From: Bartonella phoceensis
GTDB lineage: Bacteria; Pseudomonadota; Alphaproteobacteria; Rhizobiales; Rhizobiaceae
Assembly: GCF_902825145.1 (NCBI RefSeq)
Contig: NZ_CADEAD010000001.1
Location: forward strand, 310,001 to 374,000
Direction: 5' to 3'
Length of the DNA stretch: 64,000 nt
The notes under the pieces: model-generated
The model's input: only the letters and a program-made list of their open reading frames with translations
Told to the model about the DNA's origin: nothing
Database searches by the model: none
Part shown: one piece after another, positions 8,358-17,632 of the stretch
How the letters are laid out: each line of letters opens with the position of its first letter
Numbering within the stretch: the stretch's first letter is position 1
Program-made: the position numbers and the translations under genes

Positions 8358-10454
8358 ATGACCAGCTCTTCTGTAATTCCCCCAAAAGCGCCCAAAATCA
8401 TTCATCAAGAAACATATCACGGTATTTGTCGTGTTGACCCTTATCATTGGTTACGTGCATCTAATTGGCAAGATGTTTTTAAAAACCCTCATTGTCTTGA
8501 CGCAAGCATCCGACATCATCTCGAAAATGAAAATTCTTATCAAGTTGCTCAAATGGCTGATACAAAGCCAATACAGGATTTGCTTTTTACTGAAATGAAA
8601 AGCCGCATTCAGGAGAATGATAGTTCTGTTCCTATAAAACATGGTCCTTTTGCTTATGGATTTTCTTATGTGACCGGTGGCCAACAACCACATTATTTTC
8701 GTACACAAAGGAATGGAGGAGAAAAGAACATTTACCTTAATGGTGATGTTTTGGCTGAAGGGAAAGAATATTTCAATTTTGGTTCGGTTCAGGAAGCTCC
8801 TGATCATACACATGTGGTATGGACCTATGATGATACAGGGGCAGAGTTTTATACAGCTAAAATTCGTAATTTTGAGACATTGTCTGATTGTATGGACACA
8901 ATCACTGATACATCTGGTCAAATTGTATGGGATGCTAAATCTGAAGGTTTTTTCTATACTAAGATGGATAAAAATCATCGGCCTTCAGAGCTCTATTATC
9001 ACCGATTAAACACTGATCAATCACAAGATAAGCTCGTTTTTCGTGAAGATAATCCAGGATTTTTTTTACACGTAAGCGGTTCTAAGCTTAATGATGTTAT
9101 TTATATTAATATTCATGATCATGAAACATCAGAAATCTGGTTGATCCCTGCTGAGGCGCCTTTTACTACTCCCCAATGTGTACGAAAACGACAAAAAGGT
9201 ATTGAATATTCGCTTACAGAAGGTGGTGATGTTTTTTATATCCTGACCAATCTAGATAACGCAAAAGATTTCAAGATTATGGTAGCACCATATAAGTCTC
9301 CACAATCAGAAAATTGGTCTGAGTTTGTTCCACATCGGCTTGGGTGTCTAATATTATCCCATGATGCTTATCAAGATTTTCTTGTATGGATAGAGCGTTT
9401 TGAGGGTCTTCCGCGTATAAAAGTAATGGAACGTACCACTAAAAAAATTCATTCTATTACTTTTACTGAAGAAGCTTATGCTTTAGGTCTACAAGGGGCT
9501 GCAGAATATAACAGTCCAACCATTCGCTTTTCCTATTCGTCTATGACAACACCTGATCAAGTGTTTGATTATGAGATGAAGAGTCGCAAACGAATGCTTT
9601 TAAAAACGCAAATAATTCCTTCTGGACATAATAAAGACGCATATATAACACGACGTCTTACAGCAATAGCAGACGATGGCGAGAAGATTCCTATTTCACT
9701 TTTTTATCATAAAAATACCCCTCTTGATGGTAGTGCGCCCTGTTTGCTTTACGGTTATGGGGCCTATGGAATCTCCATCCCAGCCAGTTTTAATAGCAAT
9801 GTACTTTCTTTGGTGAACAGAGGTTTTATTTACGCTATTGCCCATATTCGTGGAGGAAAAGAAAAGGGAGTTGAATGGTATGAGAAAGGAAAACACTTCT
9901 TTAAGCACAATACATTTACAGATTTTATTGCTTGTGGGCGTTATCTTGTAAACAATAAATTCACTTCTCACGACCGACTCATTGCTCAAGGTGGTTCAGC
10001 AGGAGGGATGTTGATGGGGGTCATTGCTAATATAGCTCCACAGGATTTTGCTGGAATCGTAGCGAATGTGCCTTTTGTTGATGTTTTAACTACCATGTTA
10101 GACGCTTCATTGCCACTCACCCCTCCAGAATGGCCCGAATGGGGGAATCCTCTTGAATCAGAAGAGGATTATAAGCTTATCACTTCCTATTCACCTTACG
10201 ATAATATCAAAGCTCAAAACTATCCCCCTATACTTGTAATGGCAGGATTAACAGATCCTCGTGTAACTTACTGGGAGCCTGCGAAATGGGTGGCAAAATT
10301 ACGAGAATTAAAAACAGATAATAATGCGATTTTATTACGCATCAATATGGACTCAGGTCATGCAGGTGCAGCAGGACGTTTTTCAAAGTTAGAAGAAGTT
10401 GCATATATGTATGCGTATATCCTAAAAATAGCGAAAAAAAACGATATTCATTAA
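8358..10454 (+). CDS. ptrB: oligopeptidase B (S9 prolyl-oligopeptidase family)
   Basis: This 698-residue cytosolic serine peptidase cleaves short peptides, typically after Lys or Arg. An N-terminal beta-propeller (residues about 70-410) precedes an alpha/beta-hydrolase domain. The nucleophile is S547 in QGGSAGGMLMG, and the other probable triad residues are D633 in GLTDPRVTYWEP and H668 in DSGHAGAAGR. The motif RGGKEKGVEWYEKGK is also family-typical. There is no signal peptide. The ATG at 8358 starts with MTSSSVIPPKAPK, as expected. It is convergent with sodB and shares a terminator hairpin with it. Confidence 0.93.
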   Translation: MTSSSVIPPKAPKIIHQETYHGICRVDPYHWLRASNWQDVFKNPHCLDASIRHHLENENSYQVAQMADTKPIQDLLFTEMKSRIQENDSSVPIKHGPFAYGFSYVTGGQQPHYFRTQRNGGEKNIYLNGDVLAEGKEYFNFGSVQEAPDHTHVVWTYDDTGAEFYTAKIRNFETLSDCMDTITDTSGQIVWDAKSEGFFYTKMDKNHRPSELYYHRLNTDQSQDKLVFREDNPGFFLHVSGSKLNDVIYINIHDHETSEIWLIPAEAPFTTPQCVRKRQKGIEYSLTEGGDVFYILTNLDNAKDFKIMVAPYKSPQSENWSEFVPHRLGCLILSHDAYQDFLVWIERFEGLPRIKVMERTTKKIHSITFTEEAYALGLQGAAEYNSPTIRFSYSSMTTPDQVFDYEMKSRKRMLLKTQIIPSGHNKDAYITRRLTAIADDGEKIPISLFYHKNTPLDGSAPCLLYGYGAYGISIPASFNSNVLSLVNRGFIYAIAHIRGGKEKGVEWYEKGKHFFKHNTFTDFIACGRYLVNNKFTSHDRLIAQGGSAGGMLMGVIANIAPQDFAGIVANVPFVDVLTTMLDASLPLTPPEWPEWGNPLESEEDYKLITSYSPYDNIKAQNYPPILVMAGLTDPRVTYWEPAKWVAKLRELKTDNNAILLRINMDSGHAGAAGRFSKLEEVAYMYAYILKIAKKNDIH

Positions 10455-10473
10455 AACGTCTTTAATTTCTTTA

Positions 10474-10509
10474 AAAGGCTCCAATCATTCATGAGATTTT
10501 GGAGCCTTT
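10474..10509. terminator. bidirectional terminator between ptrB and sodB
   Basis: AAAGGCTCCA at 10474-10483 pairs perfectly with TGGAGCCTTT at 10500-10509 across a 16-base loop, with T- and A-rich flanks on both sides. It lies between two convergent genes and can serve both. Confidence 0.85.
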
Positions 10510-10530
10510 CATAAAAATAAAAAACTAAAT

Positions 10531-11133
10531 TTAAAATCCATACTCTTCATAAAGTTTCAAAACATAATCCCAGTTAATTAAACGATCCACAAAAGATTCG
10601 AGATATTTTGGGCGCGCATTACGATAATCAATGTAATAGGAATGCTCCCACACATCGACACCCAAAATAGGTTGAGCATTGTGAACTAAAGGATTTTCAC
10701 CATTAGGCGTTTTCATAATCTCAAGTTTGCCGTCTTTAACAGCAATCCACGCCCAACCAGAACCAAATTGGGCAGCACCAGCAGCAATAAAATCAGCACG
10801 GAATTTGTCATAACCACCTAGATCAGCTTCAATAGCTTTTGCTAATTTTTCAGGAAGTTTTTGACCACCACCGTCTTTTTTCATCCACAGCCAAAAATGG
10901 TTGTGATTATAATATTGTGCTGCGTTATTGAACAACGCAGTATTTTTTTCAAAACTTTTTTTAACAATATCTTCAAGGCTTTCATTTTCTAAGCCTAAAT
11001 CTTTCACAAAATTATTGGTATTAGTAAGATAAGCGAGGTGATGCTTATCATGGTGATATTCAAGCGTTTCGCGTGACATATAAGGGGAAAGGGCATCATA
11101 ATCATAAGGCAACGGCGCCAATTCAAAAGCCAT
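10531..11133 (-). CDS. sodB: superoxide dismutase, Fe type
   Basis: This cytosolic enzyme of 200 residues dismutates superoxide to peroxide and oxygen. The expected metal ligands are visible: H27 in EYHHDKHH, H77 in AAQYYNHNHFW, D160 and H164 in GVDVWEHSYY. Glutamine at position 73 (NNAAQYYNH) is the arrangement typical of iron enzymes rather than manganese enzymes. The start codon at 11133 has a strong GAGGAG about 8 bases upstream. Length and order of motifs are normal and the gene is intact. Confidence 0.96.
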   Translation of the reverse strand: MAFELAPLPYDYDALSPYMSRETLEYHHDKHHLAYLTNTNNFVKDLGLENESLEDIVKKSFEKNTALFNNAAQYYNHNHFWLWMKKDGGGQKLPEKLAKAIEADLGGYDKFRADFIAAGAAQFGSGWAWIAVKDGKLEIMKTPNGENPLVHNAQPILGVDVWEHSYYIDYRNARPKYLESFVDRLINWDYVLKLYEEYGF

Positions 11134-12089
11134 TTAAAAATCTCCTCGATTCTAATTAAAGCTCGCTTCACAAACTTCATTTGCCATTTACCGAATCTAA
11201 AAGCAAATGTTGAATACCTCTTTATATGAAATTAATTTTGACGATCATCTTTTCATAAAGGTATTTCTAAGTATACGCGCTTAATCAACTAAAATACCAT
11301 TAGTTTATAGTATATTGTTTTTCAAGATTTTTTCCATCTGTGAACTCAAAAAATATCATATTTTATTTAAGAATGGTATACTATTTCATTGAAAGCCATA
11401 AAGGTAAATTTATATAGCTATTCAGGTTTGTTTTTTGTTTCCTGAAATTATTGTCAAAATACCACACCAATTGTTTTCAATATTTGCGAAGTTTTTCCAC
11501 CCCTATTCATGAGTATACCACTATTTTATCACAGTATTCGTAACAGAGTGTGAGCGATTCTATTTCGGCAAATACTATAGATTTTTGTATAGACTTTAGA
11601 AACTTTTATAAGTCCAATGGCATTTGATAGTTTACAGATATTTGTCTTCAATGCGCTAATGCGCTTGTTTATGAGAACATAATTTTATGTTTTTCACGCA
11701 TTATTCGCCTAATCTGTAAGTAAGGTCAGATGAATTGGTTTACATAGAACGACTAAAAATAGAGACTGTGATTAAGAAGCCCCAAAATCATCAACGCGTA
11801 AAGTCTCTCTGTTTCATTTAGAGAGCTTAGATTTGAGTGTATAAAGAAAATTGCAGTCCATAATATCTCTAAATACATCAGTAAAGCACAAAATTTACAT
11901 TTCATGTTGCCATAAAATGGATAAATAAGATAGCAAAATATGAAAAATATCAAATAACTGATAGTTTAAGAGCCATTCCTTATGTTAAAATGATATGCTA
12001 ATATGGTTTTCACGCATTTTGCATCAAGACAACACTAATAAAATTTCAAAACTTTATGATAAAAAAGTAAAAGCTTTTATTTTCAGATA
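11134..12089. other. gene-free interval between sodB and tRNA-Gln
   Basis: Nearly 1 kb of AT-rich sequence holds no frame that I can support. A 66-codon minus-strand frame at 11753-11953 is rich in F, Y, L and I, lacks a ribosome binding site and looks like noise. The promoter of sodB should lie in the first 150 bases. Confidence 0.5.
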
Positions 12090-12118
12090 TTGCGCATAGT
12101 CGTGGGAATCGCTATAAG
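12090..12118 (+). promoter_or_regulatory. sigma-70-like promoter for tRNA-Gln
   Basis: TTGCGC at 12090-12095 and TATAAG at 12113-12118 are separated by 17 bases. The mature tRNA begins 33 bases after the -10 element, a normal leader length for a tRNA gene. Confidence 0.5.
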
Positions 12119-12150
12119 GTGCAAAAATAGCTGTGAGCGTGTTTTTCTTT

Positions 12151-12225
12151 TGGGGTATAGCCAAGCGGTAAGGCACCGGTTTTTGGTACCGGCACTCCCT
12201 GGTTCGAATCCAGGTACCCCAGCCA
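12151..12225 (+). tRNA. tRNA-Gln (anticodon TTG)
   Basis: The acceptor stem TGGGGTA pairs with TACCCCA. The D arm starts GCCAAGCGGTAAGGC. The anticodon stem CCGGT/ACCGG holds the loop TTTTGGT with anticodon TTG, and the T arm is CCTGG-TTCGAAT-CCAGG. The discriminator G and an encoded CCA follow at 12222-12225. A decayed integrated element lies directly downstream, so this tRNA is a plausible attachment site, although I see no second copy of its 3' end in the window. Confidence 0.97.
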
Positions 12226-12425
12226 ATATAATCAAATCAATAGGTTGTATAAAAGTTCGGGATTTTAATTCCGTTGATTTTGTTGAGTTATTTTTCTGTC
12301 TATCCCGAACCTTTTTGTAGATTATTCTCAATCATTTTATCCAAATATGTAATCAGATTTTCTAGTATCTTCCTGACTCTTATTTTTATTAATCGTATAG
12401 TACTAATATACGATAAGGGGCGCTA

Positions 12426-12706
12426 ATGGCAATTGTGCGTTTCAAATGCAAGGACTTAAAATTATTTTATACAAAAGGTTCCACAAAAGCTATTTGGCCA
12501 GATTATGTAAAGAGATTATGCGTTATCTTAACGGCTTTAACAAGTGCTACGACGTCTGAAATGTTGAGAACACCTGCCTTTAAAAAGCGTCCTCTTAAAG
12601 GTACGCTTACAGGATACTGTTCTATATGGGTGAATGGAGCTTGGCGTGTTACTTTTCGCTTATAGGAGCAGATGTGGAGCTTGTTTATTATCAAGATTGC
12701 CATTGA
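12426..12706 (+). pseudogene. higB: HigB/RelE-type toxin with a C-terminal frameshift
   Basis: The frame from ATG 12426 (AAGGGGCGCTA upstream) encodes 79 residues of a HigB-like mRNA interferase, including KGTLTGYCSIWVNGAWRVTF. It stops at TAG 12663-12665 just where the family continues. A different frame immediately after, 12665-12706, encodes GADVELVYYQDCH and then TGA, which is the usual HigB C-terminus. A single-base indel near 12658-12664 therefore splits the gene and removes about 14 residues. These form the last strand and carry a functionally important tail in this family, so the toxin is probably inactive. Confidence 0.85.
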
Positions 12707-12724
12707 TGAAAGGAACTAAAACAA

Positions 12725-13024
12725 ATGATGCATAACCCCGCACATCTGGGCAAAGTTCTAAAAGTAGCTTTCTTAGAAGAAATGGGGGTAACAGTACAAA
12801 AATTAACTGATCATCTCCATATGACAAGAGCTTCTCTATCAAGAGTGATTAACGGTCATGCTTCTATGAGTACCCAACTTGCAGTGAAATTAGAACTAGC
12901 TGGTTTTAGTAAAGCAAAATTTTGGTTGGATATGCAAACGAATTATAATTTATGGCAAACAATGCAACAGACACAACCACCTATTTCTCCTCTGGTTTCT
13001 AATGCACCTCAAACGTCGCTTTGA
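12725..13024 (+). CDS. higA: HigA-family antitoxin (helix-turn-helix)
   Basis: This 99-residue XRE/HigA protein has the usual layout MMHNPAHLGKVLKVAFLEEMG, then the DNA-binding helices VQKLTDHLHMTRASLSRVINGHASMS, then AVKLELAGFSKAKFWLDMQTNYNLW. It normally neutralises HigB and represses the higBA operon. It starts 18 bases after the ancestral end of higB, with AAAGGAA just upstream; the second ATG at 12728 is also possible. The frame is intact although the toxin is broken. The tail (about residues 80-99) is rich in P, Q and T. Confidence 0.9.
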   Translation: MMHNPAHLGKVLKVAFLEEMGVTVQKLTDHLHMTRASLSRVINGHASMSTQLAVKLELAGFSKAKFWLDMQTNYNLWQTMQQTQPPISPLVSNAPQTSL

Positions 13025-13030
13025 TTTCGT

Positions 13031-13276
13031 TTATAATTTTGATGGGGCTTTGGTTTGTTTTTTAGCTGTCGCACATTGCTCTAACCTTTTTGAAGTTTTT
13101 TTTATGGCTTCTCTTGCGAGGCGTTTTCTATCGACTGTTTTGGTATGAAGGGATACTATTTTATCTTCTGTCCAGCCAAAAAGCGCTTTCATTTGCAAAA
13201 CTGTAGCACCAGCATAGCAGCGTGTGGCTGCTAATTTTCGCAATCCGTATGCCGATTTTTTTAATCCCTGTTGCAT
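13031..13276 (-). pseudogene. C-terminal remnant of a phage-type tyrosine recombinase (integrase)
   Basis: Eighty-one codons encode the last part of the catalytic domain of a tyrosine integrase. SAYGLRKLAATRCYAGATV corresponds to the HxxR box, with the usual His changed to Tyr. KALFGWTEDKI is the His/Trp box. SLHTKTVDRKRLAREA corresponds to the nucleophile region, where the expected catalytic Tyr (SLYTK) is His. No matching N-terminal part precedes it on the minus strand. Together the truncation and two active-site changes show a dead gene. Confidence 0.75.
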
Positions 13277-13299
13277 TATATGTTCTCAGCGTATCCCGT

Positions 13300-13319
13300 T
13301 CTGATCCATATGGATCAGA
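13300..13319. repeat. perfect 20-base palindrome
   Basis: The sequence centred on CCATATGG reads TCTGATCC outward on both strands without a mismatch over 20 bases. It lies just upstream of the integrase remnant. It may be an operator or recombination-site relic, or chance. Confidence 0.6.
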
Positions 13320-13850
13320 TTCCGCCGTACCAGTTAAAAAAGCCTGAATCCTATGATAATGTACCAATTGAACAGCTTTTCTAGTTTGGTTATTAACTTG
13401 GGGAGCTTGTATCTGAGTAGTACTCTCCGCGCAACTGAAAAGAAACATTTCAATAATGTTTATTTCTAATAAAACTGCTTTTTTGAAAAATAACATTAAT
13501 TCCCCCCCCTCCTTTTTATTAATCGTCAGTCATGTAATTGATTCGTTTGGTAGATACAATGATATCTCATTTGTTGTTAAAGACACTAAATTTAGGTGTG
13601 TAAAATAAAAAATACACAATATCGTGATTTTTTTATTGTCAGGATGGGGCAATAGTATTTTATAGCGTTGCTGTACCTGTCGGGTTGCGTCTAAAATTAC
13701 GGAAAAGGTATAACCTCTCTTATAAGTTTATCTGATTGTTCAGAGCTCTGCTTTTGCGGTTTTTTTTATTGTCTTATTTACAATTTATTGTTTTATTTAC
13801 AAAAAGAAACACATATTAAAATCACCGAAAAACTTGCAAAAAGAACGCCC

Positions 13851-13960
13851 TCAAAAGCGGGTCAAGGGTGAGTAAAAGGTGTGCCAAATAAAACAACACG
13901 TCTTTTGAAAGAGGCCGCTCTTACCGCTTGCTTTACTTGTAAATATCGGTATAAGCTTTG
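13851..13960 (+). pseudogene. fragment resembling a DUF5681-like phage protein
   Basis: The frame around 13881 reads GVPNKTTRLLKEAALTA, very like the N-terminal motif (KGxPNKTTxLLK) of DUF5681-type small phage proteins found beside terminase genes. The upstream in-frame sequence AGQG is followed by a TGA before VKGVPNK. After about 17 residues similarity to the family fades. The terminase fragment 300 bases downstream supports a phage origin. The assignment rests on a short motif. Confidence 0.4.
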
Positions 13961-14201
13961 GTACAATCTTAATCTGTCTCGTTGTCATGAACCAAAGGTG
14001 CTATTGCCACGCGCCCTATCATTTAAATCGCACCACCATCCTCCCCTGTCACTTGCAAAGGCAACACATTACCAAGCAATGGCTAAATAAGCCGTGGAGT
14101 ATTTGAGTGCTTATTTTTCTAGATAAGAGACCGTGTACACAATGTGAGTTTTGAAAGCGCTTTAAATGATGAGAGTTTTGAAATGCAAGTAATCCCCTAA
14201 T

Positions 14202-14463
14202 CAAGGGGTGGTAGCTGTCAAGATGCGGATAGAGGCAGTGCGATGTATTCTCCTCTCTGTTTGGTTTAATGAAGAGACGACCCTAGCGGGTCGTAGGGCA
14301 CTAAATTGGTATCATGAGAAATGGGATGAGAAACGCAATATTGGTTTAGGGGCCGAGCATGATTGATCCAGTCATGGTGCGGATGCTTTTGGTTTGATAT
14401 GCATTGTTTATAAAGCTTTTCTGCGCACTGAAAAGGTGAGATGCAGTTTATAACCTCCTGATA
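14202..14463 (+). pseudogene. C-terminal remnant of a phage terminase large subunit
   Basis: From about 14223 the plus strand reads MRIEAVRCILLSVWFNEETT and then LAGRRALNWYHEKWDEKRN, followed by IGLGAEHD, a TGA at 14364-14366, and SSHGADAFGLICIVYKAFL. Phage terminases end with a HDWSSHGADAF motif, so TGG has become TGA at the Trp codon. The N-terminal three quarters of the gene are missing, and an in-frame TAA lies just upstream at 14190. This is a decayed piece of the integrated element that starts after tRNA-Gln. Confidence 0.75.
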
Positions 14464-14469
14464 ACAAAG

Positions 14470-15596
14470 AGGATCGTCCAGTACATGTGTGCAAAACAAT
14501 AGTGATAAGATTAAGTTTAATAACGATATAAATGTATCTTTTATGATTTTATTATTTTTTTAAATATAATTTTGCACTTTATCTGAAGTACATCATAATA
14601 AATTTAAATATATAAAATTTGCAGTTCAAGTTTATATATTAATACAAATTAGCTTTTCTTTACTATGAAGGTTATAACATAAGTAGTTATCTCTATAAAA
14701 AGAACATGAAGAGTCTTGTAGAGGGATGATTAAATGGTGCAGTTGGAGGCTTTCTCGATGGAGTAATGGCAGCCAGAATAGAAGGAGCTAGTTGAGCCGT
14801 TGCAGGTAATTACCATCAATGTCATCGATAAAGTGAAGGAATGCTGTTTCTAATTTATTGGAAATAGCTAGAAAGATATTTCTGAGATCGGTAATATTGT
14901 GAACATAATTTAAAAGCTATGGCACAACTGATTTTAGAGATATCTATGATAATATAGATCTTATTTTGATTTTTTTGTTATGAATGTTATCTATAAAGTT
15001 ATAAATTTATTTCTTCTGATAATTATAGGCATTTTTGTATGTACTTTGTTATTTAGATTTAACCATTATAATTGGCAATAAGCTGTAGAAAAGCGCTATA
15101 CATAGAAATTATGGTATTTATAATAATACATGATTTTTATTATATCATCTAATATATTATTTATAAAATTAAATAATTATTATATATTTAAATAAACTAT
15201 AAAAACATCATTAATGATAATAAGTATTATTATTTATTATATAAATTTATAATATATGTATTTTAATGTCTTAATGAATTTATTTCCTTATTACAAAATA
15301 TACGCCTATAAGGGATATCCTTTAGCTTATTGTATCAATCCCATTCTCTAATTTTATACTAAGATCTTTCATGGTATAAAACAATTTACGATGGTATATG
15401 AATTGAGAGTTCTAATTCAAATATCTTAATTTATGCATTGGAAAGTTTCTATAAATGGGGGAATATTGTCAAGAGATGGCCAATGTGCTTATGGGAGTTG
15501 GCAGATGATAAGTTATTTGTTCGTTTCCGCACAGTGAAAACTTTATTTTATAGATAAACAACGTTACAAAAAAGAGCATACAATAGTTTTAAATTT
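14470..15596. other. AT-rich gene-free region at the end of the decayed element
   Basis: No complete gene is visible. A short frame at 14730-14798 encodes LNGAVGGFLDGVMAARIEGAS, a glycine-rich stretch of protein-like character that begins and ends at stops. It may be a further phage or membrane-protein relic. From about 15110 to 15300 the sequence is almost pure A and T. Confidence 0.45.
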
Positions 15597-16382
15597 TTAC
15601 TCATCATCTTGAGGAAGAGGGAGTGAAGCGATTTCTGTATCAAGTGCATCCATAAAATTGATAATAAATGCAGCATTAGACCCAAAATCTCTCGGCAGAT
15701 AACGCGAAGCAGAGCGCATATCAACAAAAGTTGTATCACCCTCATCGGTCAAACGTATTACAATGTCCGAAATAAAACCAAGGTAAAAAGTTTTTGCTAT
15801 CGTTTCGATATAAATCTCATTTTTTTCACCTTTAAACTTCCGTTGAGCCACAACAGGCCAATCGTAAGTTGCCAAAACATTGAGAACTGAATTGTGAATA
15901 CGATCAGATGAGCCATCATAGCGGCGTCCTGACATTTCTGGCCATTTCGACATTTGTAATGCTGCTTGTTCAACCAAAACATTCTTAAGCAGTAAAGCAT
16001 CACGGGGACGTGCTGCGCGAAAAAAAGCTGGTGGGTTTTGTGTATCAGTAGAAACATCATAAAGAGCTGGAAAAGCAAACCAAAATACAAAAAATAACAC
16101 TAATGGTGTAGCAGTGATCAATGAATAAATGATCCCTTTTAAAGCTTTCATGCCTCCTAGAGCACCATACATCCATAAACTATAAAGTGCTTTGAATGCA
16201 AGAAAAAGAGCAATAGCAACACAGCAGGCAGAAATGATAATGAGAATGATGAAATCAATGACATTAATTACAGAAAAGCGCTGTAACAGGATTGAAAATA
16301 ACAAAATAAAGAATGCTAACCCGCCAAAACGAGGAGACCACACCGCTGCCCTTGAGATTAACCGAATATATTTTTTTTGCAT
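15597..16382 (-). CDS. DUF1499 domain membrane protein
   Basis: This 261-residue protein begins with three hydrophobic segments (about residues 18-36, 40-66 and 82-106) and ends with a soluble DUF1499 domain of about 140 residues. The domain contains RRYDGSSDRIHNSVLNVLA, TFYLGFISDIVIRLTDEGD and VDMRSASRYLPRDFGSNA. Function is unknown; the family is widespread in alphaproteobacteria. The gene is alone, with gaps of more than 600 bases on both sides. The ATG at 16382 begins MQKKYIRLISRAAVWSPR. Confidence 0.85.
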   Translation of the reverse strand: MQKKYIRLISRAAVWSPRFGGLAFFILLFSILLQRFSVINVIDFIILIIISACCVAIALFLAFKALYSLWMYGALGGMKALKGIIYSLITATPLVLFFVFWFAFPALYDVSTDTQNPPAFFRAARPRDALLLKNVLVEQAALQMSKWPEMSGRRYDGSSDRIHNSVLNVLATYDWPVVAQRKFKGEKNEIYIETIAKTFYLGFISDIVIRLTDEGDTTFVDMRSASRYLPRDFGSNAAFIINFMDALDTEIASLPLPQDDE

Positions 16383-17092
16383 GAAGTGTTCTTTTCCTCA
16401 ACTGTAAACCCTAAGCAAAATTTTTTTCAGATTTTGTATCTTAAAAAGCTTCTGGTCATACAACAAAAGTAAAGCACTGGTTTTTGAGATCAAGGGTATA
16501 TTATATTCGTCAAATTTCCAGTAATTATTTTAGTGCCTTCATTGAAGGTAATAACCATTCTTTTTGTAGTTTATCATAATATCTGGCCAGTTTTATAAGA
16601 ATAATTTGTAAGCACATAGAAATAAATTCAGAGAGAAAGCTGTCATATTTGAACTTTAAGTAAGTACTAACAAATTATCTGATGATGATTGAATGAAAGT
16701 TCTTAATTACTTAAAAATTAATATTGAAAATTTAGATAACATATAAAGAAGTAAATAATGAATGATCACTATGAAACAACAGATATCTTACCTTATGAAA
16801 CTAAAAGATGAGCTTATCTGCAACAAAGATCGTATTCTTTTTCATATTTATAATCAATAGATCGTTTTTCATGTACTTGTTTGGCAAGATTTATATTTTA
16901 AGAAGCAGTTGTTGTAGCGATCATGATGAATGATTTTTTTACTGCAACAAAAAATTCAGTTTTTTAAAGTTGCAATAAGAATTGCATTTTCATTCTGATA
17001 TTCAGTTGATGAAGGTTGAAAATAACCATTTTGATATACTTTTATTCACGCTTATAGAAAGAAGCATTTGTGCAGTAAAGATTACTGTACTT
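16383..17092. other. gene-free interval between the DUF1499 and DUF1254 genes
   Basis: Some 700 AT-rich bases hold no supported gene. A 17-codon frame at 16758 (MNDHYETTDILPYETKR) has a protein-like composition but no ribosome binding site or recognisable relatives, so I do not call it. Confidence 0.45.
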
Positions 17093-17632
17093 TTATTCAT
17101 TCAATATGCGACAGGTTGCAGATGAAAAGAAGGCTTCGCTTTCTTTCTTTGCAAGGAAGGAGGGGGCGAAGATACGTAAGAGTGCAAAACCTTTATTCAA
17201 ATTTTTAGCAACCAAAACTGAATTGACATTGTTTTTAGGCTTTGCTTGTTTGAGCTCTATAATTTGTATTGGTTTTCCAATGATAAGATCGAGTGTAGCA
17301 TCAGGGGCCGTTCGATCATTAAGACTGTAGAAAATAATTCCGTCGTGTGTGTAGGCTGCGAGTGACCAAAATTGTGTTGTCTTCAAAGCCTTTAAATGAA
17401 CAGGGCCATTTTCAAGATCAAATCTGCAGACTTTAAGAAGGAAGAGCGGATCGGTAGTCTGCTGAATAGGATTATTTGCATCCAGGTCAACAAATTGATA
17501 AGGGGCTCCTGATTTTTTAAGCTCTGTCCATATATTATTTTGTACCCAATAGGGTATGAGAAAGAGAACGCAAATATGCACAATAGTAGCGCCAATAATT
17601 GCAAGAAGCGCGGCGTGAATGAACCTAATCAC
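17093..17632 (-). CDS. DUF1254 family membrane-anchored protein
   Basis: This protein of 179 residues has one N-terminal hydrophobic segment (residues 6-28) and a DUF1254-like soluble part with FWSLAAYTHDGIIFYSLNDR. It overlaps the DUF1214 gene by 8 bases and is the third gene of a set led by the penicillin-binding protein. DUF1254 and DUF1214 are often fused in one polypeptide; here they are two adjacent genes. The pairing suggests they act together in the envelope, but no biochemical role is known to me. Confidence 0.75.
   Translation of the reverse strand: MIRFIHAALLAIIGATIVHICVLFLIPYWVQNNIWTELKKSGAPYQFVDLDANNPIQQTTDPLFLLKVCRFDLENGPVHLKALKTTQFWSLAAYTHDGIIFYSLNDRTAPDATLDLIIGKPIQIIELKQAKPKNNVNSVLVAKNLNKGFALLRIFAPSFLAKKESEAFFSSATCRILNE

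Noticed and set aside
11753..11953. 66-codon minus-strand frame upstream of tRNA-Gln
   Set aside because: The composition is that of random AT-rich DNA and no ribosome site is present.
12083..12331. Frames on both strands across tRNA-Gln
   Set aside because: They exist only because the tRNA sequence lacks stops; the cloverleaf explains the DNA.
13161..13496. 111-codon minus-strand frame overlapping the integrase tail
   Set aside because: Its second half is the integrase remnant read in another frame, and its first half resembles nothing recognised.
14279..14294. Perfect hairpin CGACCC-TAGC-GGGTCG in the terminase fragment
   Set aside because: It lies inside coding sequence of the terminase tail and has no T-tract, so it is probably not a terminator.
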